Under the pieces are notes generated by a model. The model had not been told where the DNA came from. It did not search any database and saw nothing but the letters and a program-made list of their open reading frames with translations. DNA of 64,000 bases from Sesamum alatum (Eukaryota; Streptophyta; Magnoliopsida; Lamiales; Pedaliaceae): NCBI GenBank assembly GCA_034509735.1, contig JACGWO010000003.1:6138001-6202000 (forward strand). The letters are read 5' to 3'. Of the stretch, positions 1 through 10,600 are shown in pieces. The position numbers were made by a program, and so were the translations under genes. Each line of letters opens with the position of its first letter. The stretch's first letter is position 1.

Positions 1-1983
1 CACGCATTGTTCCCCGTTTTGCACCAAGATCTCAAATAAGAGACCCTCTAAATCATCTCACTCGCTCCACCAGAAAGCAAACAACCCTTGTGCTAGCAAG
101 AAATAATTTGGGGAGAAGAGACATCGGTACATGCTATCAATTAACGCAACCGGCGTCTCTTATGTTCTACCTTGAATAAATCAAGAAGAACAAAATAGAA
201 ATCTTGGAGAAAAGAAGAGGGGATGGACGAAAATCTTGAGAGTGATGAGAGATGAGAGTTGTAGAGAATACTAGGTGTAAGTGTGTGTTTTTTAAGTATT
301 TATAGAAGATGGAATTCCTATTCCTTCTCAAACTCTTCCAAAGAGACACACTTTGACTAGGATTTTGACCTAGTCAAATCCTAGTCAAATTAGGCTTTGA
401 TTAAGTCAAATTAATCATGGCCATTCATCTCATCATTCTCTAGATCAAATCTTGTCCATCCATTTTGATGGGCTTTTATGGAATGGGCTTTATTTAATTC
501 TAAATTAAATAATCCCATGGACTTTATATTAAAATCCTATTTAATATACTAAGCCCATTAATTAATTAATGGAATGGACTTTATTTAATTCCAAATTAAA
601 TAGTCCATGGACTTTATATTAAATCCTATTTAATACCAAGCCCATTAATTAATTCCATAGAATGGGATTATTTAATTCTAAATTAAATAGTCCCATGGAC
701 TTTATATTAAATCCTATTTAATATACTAAGCCCATTAATTAATTAATGGAATGGACTTTATTTAATTCCAAATTAAATAGTCCATGGACTTTATATTAAA
801 TCCTATTTAATACCAAGCCCACTAATTAATTAATTCACCCTTTTAATCTAATTAAAAGGAAAGCCCATGCTTTGTAAAATTCATAAATCTAATTTATGAA
901 CTCAAGCCCGATTATTCCAAATAATTCATCGAAGCTTGAATCTCCAAGAAGTATAATTTAATTCCATTAAATTAAACCTTCTCCCGGAATTAATTCCAAA
1001 TTAATTCCCTTTCATTTGGTGTAGCGGGTGTGACTCTTTAGGTTCACCTTTCAGGTTCCAAATTAATTCCCTTTCATCTAATTTATTTAATTCCAAATTA
1101 ACGAACATTTAGGTTCTAACAGTACACTTGTCCTTCTGTCTTCGGTCTCATCACTTAGAGTCTAGGACACGGAAAAAGCAGGTACCCATTTTGGACCTAA
1201 GTGTCGGTCTGTCCTTACTAAACGTCGCAAGGGAAACCTTTCCCTTCTGTTCAGTTACTGTGGCCACAGATTTCAGGGACAAGACACAGAGCATACATGA
1301 GACTCAACTGTCACTAGCTTTTGATAGGAGACAGATCCTTTCTTGGAAACTACTGTCACTCTGTACTCCTGAGCTGCACTAGACATGGCTTATGACTACT
1401 CAAGAGTATTTTGGCAATCTCTCACCATATCTAAGATACAGACCTGATGCACAGGTAAACTCAGCAGTTCCTCAAGTCAAAGGACTTGGCTTGTACCGTT
1501 GGAACCGGGAATACACGTCATACCTTGCTGACCATACTCAAGGTCCTCCGTAAGACGGTTCCCGCGAGTCACCTCAGTCAGCTGCTTCCTAGCATGCTGA
1601 CCCACTAACACTGCTTAGACGACCTTCGTCACCCGTCGATGAAATACGACAGCAGATGCTTAGTGCAAGTCTCAAAGGGAATCCCGGTACCCATTTTTCG
1701 GGATTCCTTGACTTGGAGATTTCCGGACTGATTCGGTAAGACTGATTTCATGGACATACCTCCAAGCGTAGTCCCAGTCCCCGAAATCGTTTCTCAGTCC
1801 GTGGGCTTTGTTTGCGTAGTGAACAGAAATGTAAATGCAGATATAAGTGAACGTAAAACAAAGTATTACCATATGAATTTTCACTTCTTTATTCATAAAT
1901 GTTTTTATCAAATACCAAAAATTGTCTAGACATAGGTTACATATTCCTGCCAAAATTGGCTTACATGGTCACCTATTCTAACA
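1..1983 (-). mobile_element. Family 1a LTR, antisense, cut by window start
   Basis: The right end is the reverse complement of the LTR start TGTTAGAATAGGTGACC. The sequence matches the other family 1 LTRs throughout but is more diverged. The window begins inside the U5-side region, so it cannot be decided whether this is a solo LTR or the end of a full element. It abuts leader sequence of element A at 1984 (GCCTT...), so it was inserted into that leader. It differs from its relatives by a tandemly expanded AT-rich section. Confidence 0.85.
473..836. repeat. AT-rich tandem repeat inside the LTR
   Basis: Four units of about 88-90 bp, anchored by CATGGACTTTATATT at 516, 606, 694 and 783. Units 1 and 3 resemble each other (both hold TTTAATATACTAAGCCC), and units 2 and 4 resemble each other (TTTAATACCAAGCCC). 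The array is therefore a duplicated dimer of about 178 bp. The other family 1 LTRs in the window lack this expansion. Confidence 0.85.
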
Positions 1984-2504
1984 GCCTTCCAATCCATGGC
2001 ATAGTGAGGAAGCTACTTTGGGTCAATATCGTGGTCTCACGAGTCGTGGCACGTTATTGTACTCAAAGGAAGCTGCACTATGTCATGAACGAAAAATGGG
2101 CTGCTGCTACCTGTCTCACGAGTCGTGGGGGTACTAGTTGGTGTGTGGCTCGGTCGATTGGATTGGGTCTAACTCCCAATTAACATGATTCGCTTGGAGT
2201 CCTCGGGATCATGTGAAAGGGTGAGGCAATAATCTTGGGAATCTCGTGGAACGAGAATGGTATGGAATACCTCCCACAGGATCTTTTCCATGCGAATCGT
2301 AAAAGCGGGGTATGGGAAAAATCGCTGTGGATCCCAAGCCCACTTGGAAAGGATTTCCCGAAAATCACGTTTGAGAGTACCGTGTTTTCGTATAAATAGT
2401 AGGAGAATTAAATGACTAAAGTCCATGCATTTAATTATTTTATCAAACCACCGTCTTTTATTTTCTGCTGATCGCGCGCTGTTTTCTAAAATGTAGATTT
2501 TAAA
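1984..2504 (+). other. Element A leader, 3' part
   Basis: Non-coding leader homologous to 7170-7690 of element B and 32400-32919 of D. It holds two copies of TCTCACGAGTCGTGG (2035-2049 and 2114-2128), a TATAAATA box at 2391-2398 and a splice-acceptor-like TGTAG with AG at 2495-2496, just before the gag ATG at 2505. No credible coding region was seen in it. Confidence 0.75.
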
Positions 2505-3392
2505 ATGTCTAAGAACCCACTTTCCACCATTCTTGAGACAAACAAATTCAATGGAACAAACTACAACGACTGGTTGCGCAATCTCAGGATAGTCCTAGAT
2601 TACGAGAACCAAGGCTACGTCATGGACGAGCCTCTCCCTAGGACCTTACCGGAAGGATCCACGCCAGAAGAACGTGAGACGTTCGAGACTTGGCATAAGG
2701 ATAACCGGAAGGTCTGTAGCATCATACTTGCTTCGATGACCAATGAGATTCAGAAGCAATATGAAAGGCTAGACGATGTCCCTTCCATTATGGCTCGCCT
2801 TAAGGATTGCTATGCAGTCCCGGACCGGCATACTAGGTATGTCGCGACCAAGGCGTTCTTTGGAACGAAAATGACAGAAGGATCTTCTGTACAAGAGCAC
2901 GGGGTTAAAGTGCTTACCCTGGTGGAATAGCTCGAGGATCTAAAGGCAGGTCTCGACAATGAAACGTACATAGATGTGATCCTTCAGTCACTCCCACCCT
3001 CCTTTGACCAATTTATCGTCAACTACAACACGAATGCACTTGAGAAGGGCATTCATGAGTTGATCAATACGTTGGTGCAATACGAGGCAACGACTAAGAA
3101 GTCCACGCCTTCGGTATTGTTTGGAGGTGCTTCGACTTCTAATACGAAAGGCAAGGGTGCCGGACGTTGGAAGAAGAAGAAAGGGAAGGGAAAGGCCGTC
3201 AAAGCAGCTACGAACACTAAGAGTGTTCCCATTGCCAAAGAGGGGAAAGGCAAAGAAAAGGGAAAGGTTGTCTCCAACCAACAGTCGAAGGCATATGACA
3301 TATGTATCAACTGCCGTGAGAAAGGGCATTGGAAGAGAGAGTGCCCCAAACTCTTCTCGAACCAAGGTATATATGTGATTGAGGTTAATATG
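2505..3392 (+). pseudogene. Element A gag, 5' part (broken)
   Basis: UBN2-type copia gag starting MSKNPLSTILETNKFNG, followed by the same order of blocks as in element B: capsid-like region, lysine/glycine-rich linker, CCHC zinc knuckle (C-X2-C-X4-H-X4-C) and the start of the protease spacer. An in-frame amber stop at 2928-2930 replaces a lysine codon (AAG in B); the frame is otherwise open to 3392. There the LTR of element B interrupts it, and coding sequence resumes at 13753. The start is chosen because all family copies share this ATG and upstream context. Gag would form the cytoplasmic virus-like particle; with the stop and the insertion this copy is dead. Confidence 0.9.
3388..3392. repeat. 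Target-site duplication ATATG of element B
   Basis: ATATG at 3388-3392, directly before the 5' LTR, is repeated at 13748-13752 directly after the 3' LTR. A 5-bp duplication is usual for copia integrases. It proves that B integrated into the gag of A. Confidence 0.95.
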
Positions 3393-5376
3393 TGTTAGAA
3401 TAGGTGACCATGTAAGCCAATTTTGGCGGGTATATGTAATCTATGTCTAGATAATTATAGGTGTTTGATAAATCATTAATGAATAAAGAAGTGAATTTCA
3501 TTTGGCATTACTTTGTTTGTGTTCACTTATATCTGTTTTCTATATCTGTTCACTACGCAAACAAAGCCCACGGACTGAGAATCAATTTCGGGGACTGGGA
3601 CTACGCTTGGAGGTAGGTCCATGGAATCAGTCTTCCCGAATCAGTCCGGAAATCTCCAAGTCAAGGAATCCCGAAAATGGGTACCGGGATTCCATTTGAG
3701 ACTTGCACTAAGCACTTGCTGTCGTGTTTCATCGACGGGTGACGAGGGTCGTCTAAGCAGTGTTAGTGGGTTAGCATGCGAGGACGCAGCTGACTGAGGT
3801 GACTCGCGGGAACCGTCTTACGGAGGACCTTGAGTATGGTCAGCAAGGTATGACGTGTATTCCCGGTTCCAACGGTACAGGTCAAGTCCTTTGACTTGAG
3901 GAATTGCTGAGTTTGCCTGTACATCAGAGCTGTATCTTAGATATGGTGAGAGATTGCCAGAATTCTCTTTGGTAGTCATAAGCCATGTCTAGTGCAGTTC
4001 TGGTGTGCAAAGTGACAGTAGTTTCCAAGAAAGGATCTGTCTCCTGTCAATAGGTTTTGGTAGTTGAGTCTCATGTATACTCTAGGTCTTGTCCCTAAAA
4101 CTGTGGCCACAGTGACTGAACAGAAGGGAAGGATTCCCTTGCGGCGTTTAGTGAGGACAGACCAACACTTAGGTCCAAAATGGGTACCTGCATTTTCCGT
4201 GCCCTAGATTCTAAGTAATGAGACCGAAGACAGAAGGACAAGTGTAGTGTTAGAGCCTAAATGTTCATCCCTGAATATTTCACCTAGTCTCTAGTGCCAT
4301 GGACCGTTGCTAGATGGCCACCCATGGTAACGGAAGGATTCTAGGAATCCGACCAAGTCTAGCTGAAAGGTGAACCTAAAAATCACACACTATCCACACA
4401 CATTTAGATATTTAATTAGGAATTAAATATTGGAGTGAAGGAATGATTAAATTGGATTTAATCGGGTCCTTTATTTTTCTTGGAGAAATAATTCCTTCTA
4501 TTAGATATAAGGAATTAAATTGATAAATTAGATTTATCAAAGAGATTTATTTAATGGGCTTAAATAATATTTATATTTATTTTAGCCTCTTGGAAATATT
4601 TAAATAGGTTTTTAAATATTCCATTAAATTAAATTAAATCAACGGTTGAAATCAATGGGAGAGATGGATGGCTAGGATTGTTTTGACTAGGTCAAAACAA
4701 TACTTTGACTAGGACTTTGACTAGGTCAAAATCCTAGTCAAATTAGAGTTCTTAAAAGAGGAGTTTAAAGAGGATTAAACTTCTCTTCTATATAAACCCC
4801 TAGCATCCTACAAGTTGAAGGATGATGAAATTCCAACACACACAACACACACACTCGGCTCTCTCTCCCTCCATCTCGTCCGCCCTCTCTCTCTCTCTCA
4901 CACTCCAAGAAATTATTTTCTTTGTTCTCTTGTTCTTGGAACATTAGAACTTGATGAATCAATACCGTTAATTCATAACGTGTTGTTGATTCATCCACTC
5001 CAACATATTAACTTGTTCGTTGCTAGCACGACGTCCAAGATACGTGGGTGGATCGTGTGTCACGATTTGGAGGGTCTCAAGAACGAGATCTTGGTGCAAA
5101 ACGGGGGAACAACGCGTGTAGCCGTTGAAGACGAAAACGACAACGGGTAGGTCTCGTTTATGATTTTCGTCCTCTTTCATTTTCCAACCCTATGGCCTCC
5201 ATGATTTATTTTATGTTATTCGTTCATGAGATACACCGAACGCCCGGGAAATTTCAAAGGCACACCCTTTGAAACGTGTTTTAATTTAAAAGCATGTTTA
5301 AATTCCGCATTTATTTTTTAATTATACCGCGCTTCCGCATTCGCGCTTTTCCCGGGACGATCCACAATTCCTTTCA
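3393..5376 (+). mobile_element. Element B 5' LTR
   Basis: Begins TGTTAGAATAGG and ends AATTCCTTTCA. U3 holds the CTGTGGCCACAG palindrome (4101-4112), AT-rich sequence, a W-box cluster (4681-4743) and a TATA box (4789-4796). A CT-rich tract follows at about 4855-4905. The LTR is followed by a primer binding site, which fixes it as the 5' copy. Confidence 0.95.
4681..4796 (+). promoter_or_regulatory. LTR promoter: W-box cluster and TATA box
   Basis: Six TTGAC[C/T] cores, in both orientations, lie between 4681 and 4743. They are followed 45 bp later by TATATAAA at 4789-4796. W-boxes are bound by plant WRKY factors, so stress or defence induction is plausible (inference). Transcription would begin about 30 bp after the TATA box, near 4820. 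The same arrangement recurs in the 3' LTR (TATA at 13157-13164). Confidence 0.6.
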
Positions 5377-5377
5377 G

Positions 5378-5390
5378 AGGTATCAGAGCC
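5378..5390 (+). other. Primer binding site of element B (tRNA-iMet type)
   Basis: AGGTATCAGAGCC, one base after the LTR. The canonical plant copia site, seen in D, G and H, is TGGTATCAGAGCC; here the first T is A, at the position pairing with the tRNA 3' terminus. Confidence 0.85.
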
Positions 5391-5584
5391 CGGTTCGGTG
5401 TATAGGCCTAGGGTTTATGTGCGTTTTAAGCATGAAACGTGTTTTGAGCATGTTTTAATTAAATCTTGATTTTCTTGATTATTAAAGCATGTTGTTTATT
5501 GCTTTTAATTCGTGTGAAATTCTAAATGTTGGTATTTTCTGTTTTTTACTTGGGAAACGGGAAAATTTGAACTGAAAAAACGAG

Positions 5585-6160
5585 AAACGCCACAGCCGGC
5601 CAGCCGGGAAGGCTGGCCGCGCGCAGCCGAGCGCTGCCGGCAGGGCAGACGCGCGCAGGCAAGGGTAGCCTGCGCGCGCCCGCCCAGCCGGCCGCGCAGG
5701 GGCAGCGCGCGCGCAAGGGGGCGCCTCCAGCCGCGCGCGCGGGCAGACGAGGGTGTCTGCGCGCGCAAGGCTGGCGGGCGGAGAGCCCGCGCGCGGACGG
5801 CACCAGGCACGCTGCCAGGCGCGCGCGCACGCAGACGGAGGCGTCTGTGCGCGCGCGCCCGGCGGGCGTGCCCAGTGCGCGTCTGCGCGCGCGCACTGCG
5901 CACAGCGCAGGCTCGCGGCTGGCGACCAGCAGGCCGACGCGCGCGAGGCAGAGGAGCCTGCGCGCGCGACGGCCTGCCGGAACACCAGGCCGCGCAGCGC
6001 GCTGCCGGCCAGGCGCGCGCGCACGCAGGCAAGGGGCCTGCGCGCGCGCGCCCGGCCAGGCAGTGCCTGCGTGCGCGCAGGGGCGGCAGGCAGGGCCTGC
6101 TGCCCTGCGCGCACGGCCGGCCGGCTGCTGCTGGTGGCGGCGGCCGGCGGGTGCTGCAGC
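5585..6160. repeat. GC-rich low-complexity module in the leader
   Basis: About 575 bp made almost only of G and C, with many (GC)n runs and short recurring words such as GGCAAGG, GCCGGC and CGCGCGCACGCAG. It is embedded in an AT-rich element. A homologous module lies at the same place in element D (30885-31395). Families G and H carry only a short remnant (47815-47900 and 58945-58995). Confidence 0.85.
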
Positions 6161-6181
6161 TAGGGTTTCTTGAAACCCTAG
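6160..6181. promoter_or_regulatory. Perfect palindrome with telo-box-like arms
   Basis: Arms CTAGGGTTTC and GAAACCCTAG (10 bp each) around a 2-bp centre, at the exact end of the GC-rich module. Element D has the same structure with shorter arms (TAGGGTTT/AAACCCTA, 31397-31414). The arms contain the plant telo-box word AAACCCTA. Function unknown. Confidence 0.8.
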
Positions 6182-6901
6182 CATTATTTTATTCCTTTTT
6201 ATTTTACTTTTCAGTTTTAATTTTGAATTAATTCTGAAAATTCGTTTTTTGGGTTCAATTTTGCCTAAATTCCTAAAGACATTATTTTAGGAGTAAAATA
6301 AATTGGATTTGGAATCCCGGGGTTATTTTACTTAAAATAATGAGGAAAGGTTTTCCTAAAACGAGAAAAATTATTATTACCAATATTTGTGTTTTATTTT
6401 TCACACGTTGCGCACATGGTCATTTATTTCTGTTCTGGATTATTATGATTGGAAATCATGAATTATTGGTATATTGTAATTATGTGATTGGATCATGTGA
6501 TTATGTGTGTTGGATGGAAATGGATGATCACGAGCCCTAGACCGGATGTATGGTTTAATTTTCTGTTGGGCCTGTGTGCCTCTTTAACTGCTTTCTCCTT
6601 CTCTCTCTTTCTAGTGCCTTGGAATAATAAGGCTTTCTACCTCCCTCCTTATGTATTCCCCCCGGGTTTTCGCTGGGGTTTCTACTTTTTAATATGTAAT
6701 GAGAGTAGACTAGGAGTGAGGTTTCCATTTTTTGTAATTGGTGGAGAAGAAGGAAGGACCACATGGAGAGCCCAGACCGGAGGTCCCTTGGCGTTTTCCA
6801 TGAAGTGAAGAAAGAGAAAAAGAGACCAAGGCCCATCAGCATGATGATTGGGTTACTATTATTGTAATAGTATAGGACCAACCCTAGATTGACCATAGAT
6901 C

Positions 6902-6917
6902 CACTGCGGGCTCAGTG
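6902..6917 (+). promoter_or_regulatory. Conserved leader hairpin CACTG...CAGTG
   Basis: CACTGCGGGCTCAGTG can fold into a 5-bp stem with a 6-nt loop. It sits in a block (to about 6966) conserved in both families: G has the same 16 nt at 48596-48611 and D keeps the stem at 32127-32142. In H (59347-59362) the right arm is mutated. It is a candidate structural element of the genomic RNA. Confidence 0.5.
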
Positions 6918-7222
6918 GGTCGCATAGGATTCGGGCTCGTGATCATCCAACAGGGGCGTGCTAGGCTTTAATTTTGCATGTGGTTATTATGATGGATGAA
7001 TGGCTTTTATTTATCATATAACTGCTATGGATGGATTTTATTTATGCATTATGGATGAATGTATGGATATATTATGAGATCTCGGTCATTCACTACTCTC
7101 ACATTGGTTGGACCAATGTTGAAATATTAGACCCTAGATAAAGTGGACATGAACTCTAGGAGTTTGTCCATGCCTTCCAATCCGTGGCACAGTGAGGAAG
7201 CTGTTTTAGGTCAATAGCGTGG

Positions 7223-7316
7223 TCTCACGAGTCATGGCACGTTATTGTACTTAAAAGAAGCTGCATTGTGTCATGAACGAAAAATGGGCTGCTGTTACCT
7301 GTCTCACGAGTCGTGG
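7223..7316 (+). promoter_or_regulatory. Doublet of TCTCACGAGTCGTGG motifs
   Basis: Copies at 7223-7237 (one mismatch, CATGG) and 7302-7316, 79 nt apart. The core CACGAGTCGTG is a palindrome around a central G. Two copies with 78-83 nt spacing occur in every leader seen (A, B, D, G, H). Confidence 0.65.
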
Positions 7317-7578
7317 GGGGTACTAGTGGGTCCATGGCTCGGTCGATTGGGTCGGGTCTAACGCCCAATTAGCATGATTCGCTTGGAGTCCTCGGGATCA
7401 TGCAAAAGGGTGAGGCAATAATCTTGGAATCTCGTGGAACGAGAATGGTATGGAATACCTCCCACAGGATCTTTTCCATGCGAATCGTAAAAGCGGGGTA
7501 TGGGAAAAATCGCTGTGGATCCCAAGCCCACTAGGAAAGGATTTCCCGAAAATCACGTTTGAGAGTACCGTGTTTTCG

Positions 7579-7586
7579 TATAAATA
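7579..7586 (+). promoter_or_regulatory. Internal TATA box before gag
   Basis: TATAAATA in the context CGTATAAATAGTGGGAG, 112 nt before the gag ATG. The same box is at 2391 (A), 32807 (D), 51184 (G) and 59996 (H), always 105-114 nt before gag. It could start a short gag-pol transcript lacking most of the leader. This is not proven. Confidence 0.45.
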
Positions 7587-7690
7587 GTGGGAGGATTAAA
7601 TGACTAAAGACCAAGCATTTAATTATTTCATCAAACCACCGTCTTTATTTTCTGCTGATCGCGCGTTGTTTTCTAAATGTAGATTTTAAA

Positions 7691-10600
7691 ATGTCTAAGA
7701 ACCCACTATCAACCATTCTTGAGACAAACAAATTCAATGGAACAAATTACAACGACTGGTTGCGCAATCTCAGGATAGTCCTAGATTACGAGAACCAAGG
7801 CTACGTCATGGACGAGCCTCTCCCTAGGACCTTACCGGAAGGATCCACGCCAGAAGAACGTGAGACGTTCGAGACTTGGCATAAGGATAACCGGAAGGTC
7901 CGTAGCATCATACTTGCTTCGATGACCAATGAGATTCAGAAGCAATATGAAAGGCTAGACGATGTCCCTTCCATTATGGCTCGCCTTAAGGATTGCTATG
8001 CAGTCCCAGACCGGCATACTAGGTATGTCGCGACCAAGGCGTTCTTTGGAACTAAAATGACAGAAGGATCCTCTGTACAAGAGCATGGGGTTAAAATGCT
8101 TACCCTAGTGGAAAAGCTCGAGGACCTAAAGGCAGGTCTCGATAACGAAACGTACATAGATGTGATCCTTCAGTCACTCCCACCCTCCTTCGACCAATTT
8201 ATCGTCAACTATAACATGAATACACTTGAGAAGGGCATTCATGAGTTGATCAATATGTTGGTGCAATACGAGGCAACGACTAAGAAGTCCACGCCTTCGG
8301 TATTGTTTGGAGGTGCTTCAACTTCCAAGACGAAAGGCAAGGGTGCCGGACGTTGGAAAAAGAAGAAGGGGAAGGGAAAAGCCGTCATAGCAGCTACGAA
8401 CACTCAGAGTGTTCCCATTGCCAAAGAGGGGAAAGGCAAAGGAAAGGGAAAGGTTGTCTCCAAGCAACAGTCAAAGGCATATGACATATGTATCAACTGC
8501 CGTGAGAAAGGGCATTGGAAGAGAGAGTGCCCTAAACTCTTCTCAAACCAAGGTATATATGTGATTGAGGTTAATATGGTCACTAATTCTGCCTCTTGGG
8601 TATTGGATACCGGCTGTGGAGCTCACATTTGCAATGATTTGCAGGTGCTGAAAAGAAGCAGAAAACTAAGTAGCGGGGACATGATCCTAAAGCTTGGAAA
8701 TGGCAAGGCCATCTCGGCAGAAGCAGTAGGATCCGCCACTTTAGTAATTAGTGATACCATTAGCATAGAATTAGAGCAGATTTATTTTGTACCTAGTATG
8801 ATTAAGAACATCATTTCCATTCCATTGATTGGACAATAGTGGTTATGAGTTCAGAATCAATAAAAATTGCTTTTATTTGATGAGGTGTGGAATTGCTCAT
8901 CTACTTGGTACATTGCACAACGGGCTCTATATCTTGCAACAAACGAATTTCGTTCTTAACGCTCAACACAAACGGAAATTAGATAATAACGGGAACGCAC
9001 GTCTGTGGCACGCTAGGCTAGGTCACATATCCCAAGATAGGATGAAAAGGTTGGTAGACTCAAAGAACCTAGAGGTTGGGGACTTGAGTGATCTACCAAC
9101 TTGTGAGTCTTATCTAAGAGGGAAAATGACCAAGAAGCCCTTTGTAGGACAAAGCAGGCTTGCCACAGGTCTGTTGGACTTGGTCCATACAGACGTATGT
9201 GGACCACTAAGGACGCAGGCCCGAGGTGGGTTCTCCTACTTCATAACCTTCACCGATGACCATTCACGGTACGGTTATGTTTACCTGATGAGGTACAAGT
9301 CTGAAGCTCTTGAGAGGTTTAAAGAATTCAGGCTTGAAGTGGAGAACCAGACCAACTGCAAAATTAAAGTCCTACGGTCAGACCGAGGCGGTGAATACCT
9401 TAGTGCCGAATTCCTAGATTATCTAAAAGAAAATGGTATAATATCGGAATGGACACCTCCCGGAACACCACAGTTAAATGGCGTCTCTGAAAGGAGGAAC
9501 CGAACCCTGTTGGACATGGTTCGGTCCATGATGAGTTTTACCAAATTGCCCTTATCGTTTTGGGGTTATGCATTAGAAACGGCAGCCAAGTTGTTGAATT
9601 TGGCGCCTACCAGTGCATTGACCCAAACGCCATATGAGATATGGCACGGCAAGCCTGCGTCCTACAACTACTTGAGAGTGTGGGGTAGCCCCGCATACGT
9701 CAAGAGGTTAGTGGGAGATAAGCTAGAATCCAGGTCTAGCCTATGCAGGTTCGTTGGATACCCTAGAGAAACTGCGGGTTATTACTTTTATGACCCTTTG
9801 GAACAAAAGGTATTTGTTTCAAGGAATGCAGTATTCTTGGAGCAAGGCTTCCCAGAGGATATCCAACCTGATGAGCTGATCCTTGAGGAATCAAGTGATG
9901 GAACTCAGCCATCAGAAATAGCCGCGGAAACCTCACCAAGAGGATTCAGGATTAATGAACGGAGGACCGACCAACCTAGAGAAGTCCAACATGCTAGGCA
10001 TGAAGGACAACCTCAAGAAAGGCCAGTCCCGGCCCCTGAACCGCCGGCTCCGATACAGTCAGCACCCACAGTCACCACTGACGTTCCCGTCCTCCGTAGG
10101 TCCACTAGAGAATCCAGACCTCCAGTGAGATATGGGTTTCTAGGTGCGACCGATCTTCTGGATAACGATCCTAAGACATACGGGAAGCGATGTCTGACAT
10201 CGACTCTGGGAAATGGCTTGAGGCCATGAAGACCGAAATGGACTCCATGAGCGAGAACCAAGTTTGGAGACTCGTAGATCCACCGAAAAGTGTTAAGCCA
10301 GTGGGCTGTAAGTGGGTCTACAAGCGCAAACTCGGCGTTGATGGAGAAGTCACAACCTTTAAGGCTAGGCTTGTAGCTAAGGGATACACTCAACGACCCG
10401 GGGTCGATTTTGAGGATACCTACTCGCCAGTAGCCATGGCTAAGTCCATTCGGATCCTGCTTGCCATAGCAGCATGGTATGACTATGAAATATGGCAGAT
10501 GGACGTGAAAACGGCCTTCCTCAACGGTTTCGTTGAAGAAGAGATCTATATGGATCAGCCGGAGGGTTTCACGGTCACTGGAGAAGAACAGAAGGTCTGT

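Larger units (their letters stand above)
5377..7690 (+). other. Element B leader (long 5' untranslated region)
   Basis: About 2.3 kb without a credible gene. In order it holds the primer site, a GC-rich module (5585-6160), a palindrome (6160-6181), a pyrimidine-rich stretch (about 6585-6615), a conserved hairpin block (6902-6966), a motif doublet (7223-7316), an internal TATA box (7579-7586) and an acceptor-like TGTAG (AG at 7681-7682). Open frames in the GC-rich part exist in all phases and are compositional. Confidence 0.8.

Noticed and set aside
5482..6184. Long Ala/Arg-rich open frames in three phases on both strands of the GC-rich leader module (also 30746-31415)
   Set aside because: Nearly pure G and C sequence has few stop codons in any frame. 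Frames overlap in several phases, show no conservation of protein between B and D, and have no family motif.
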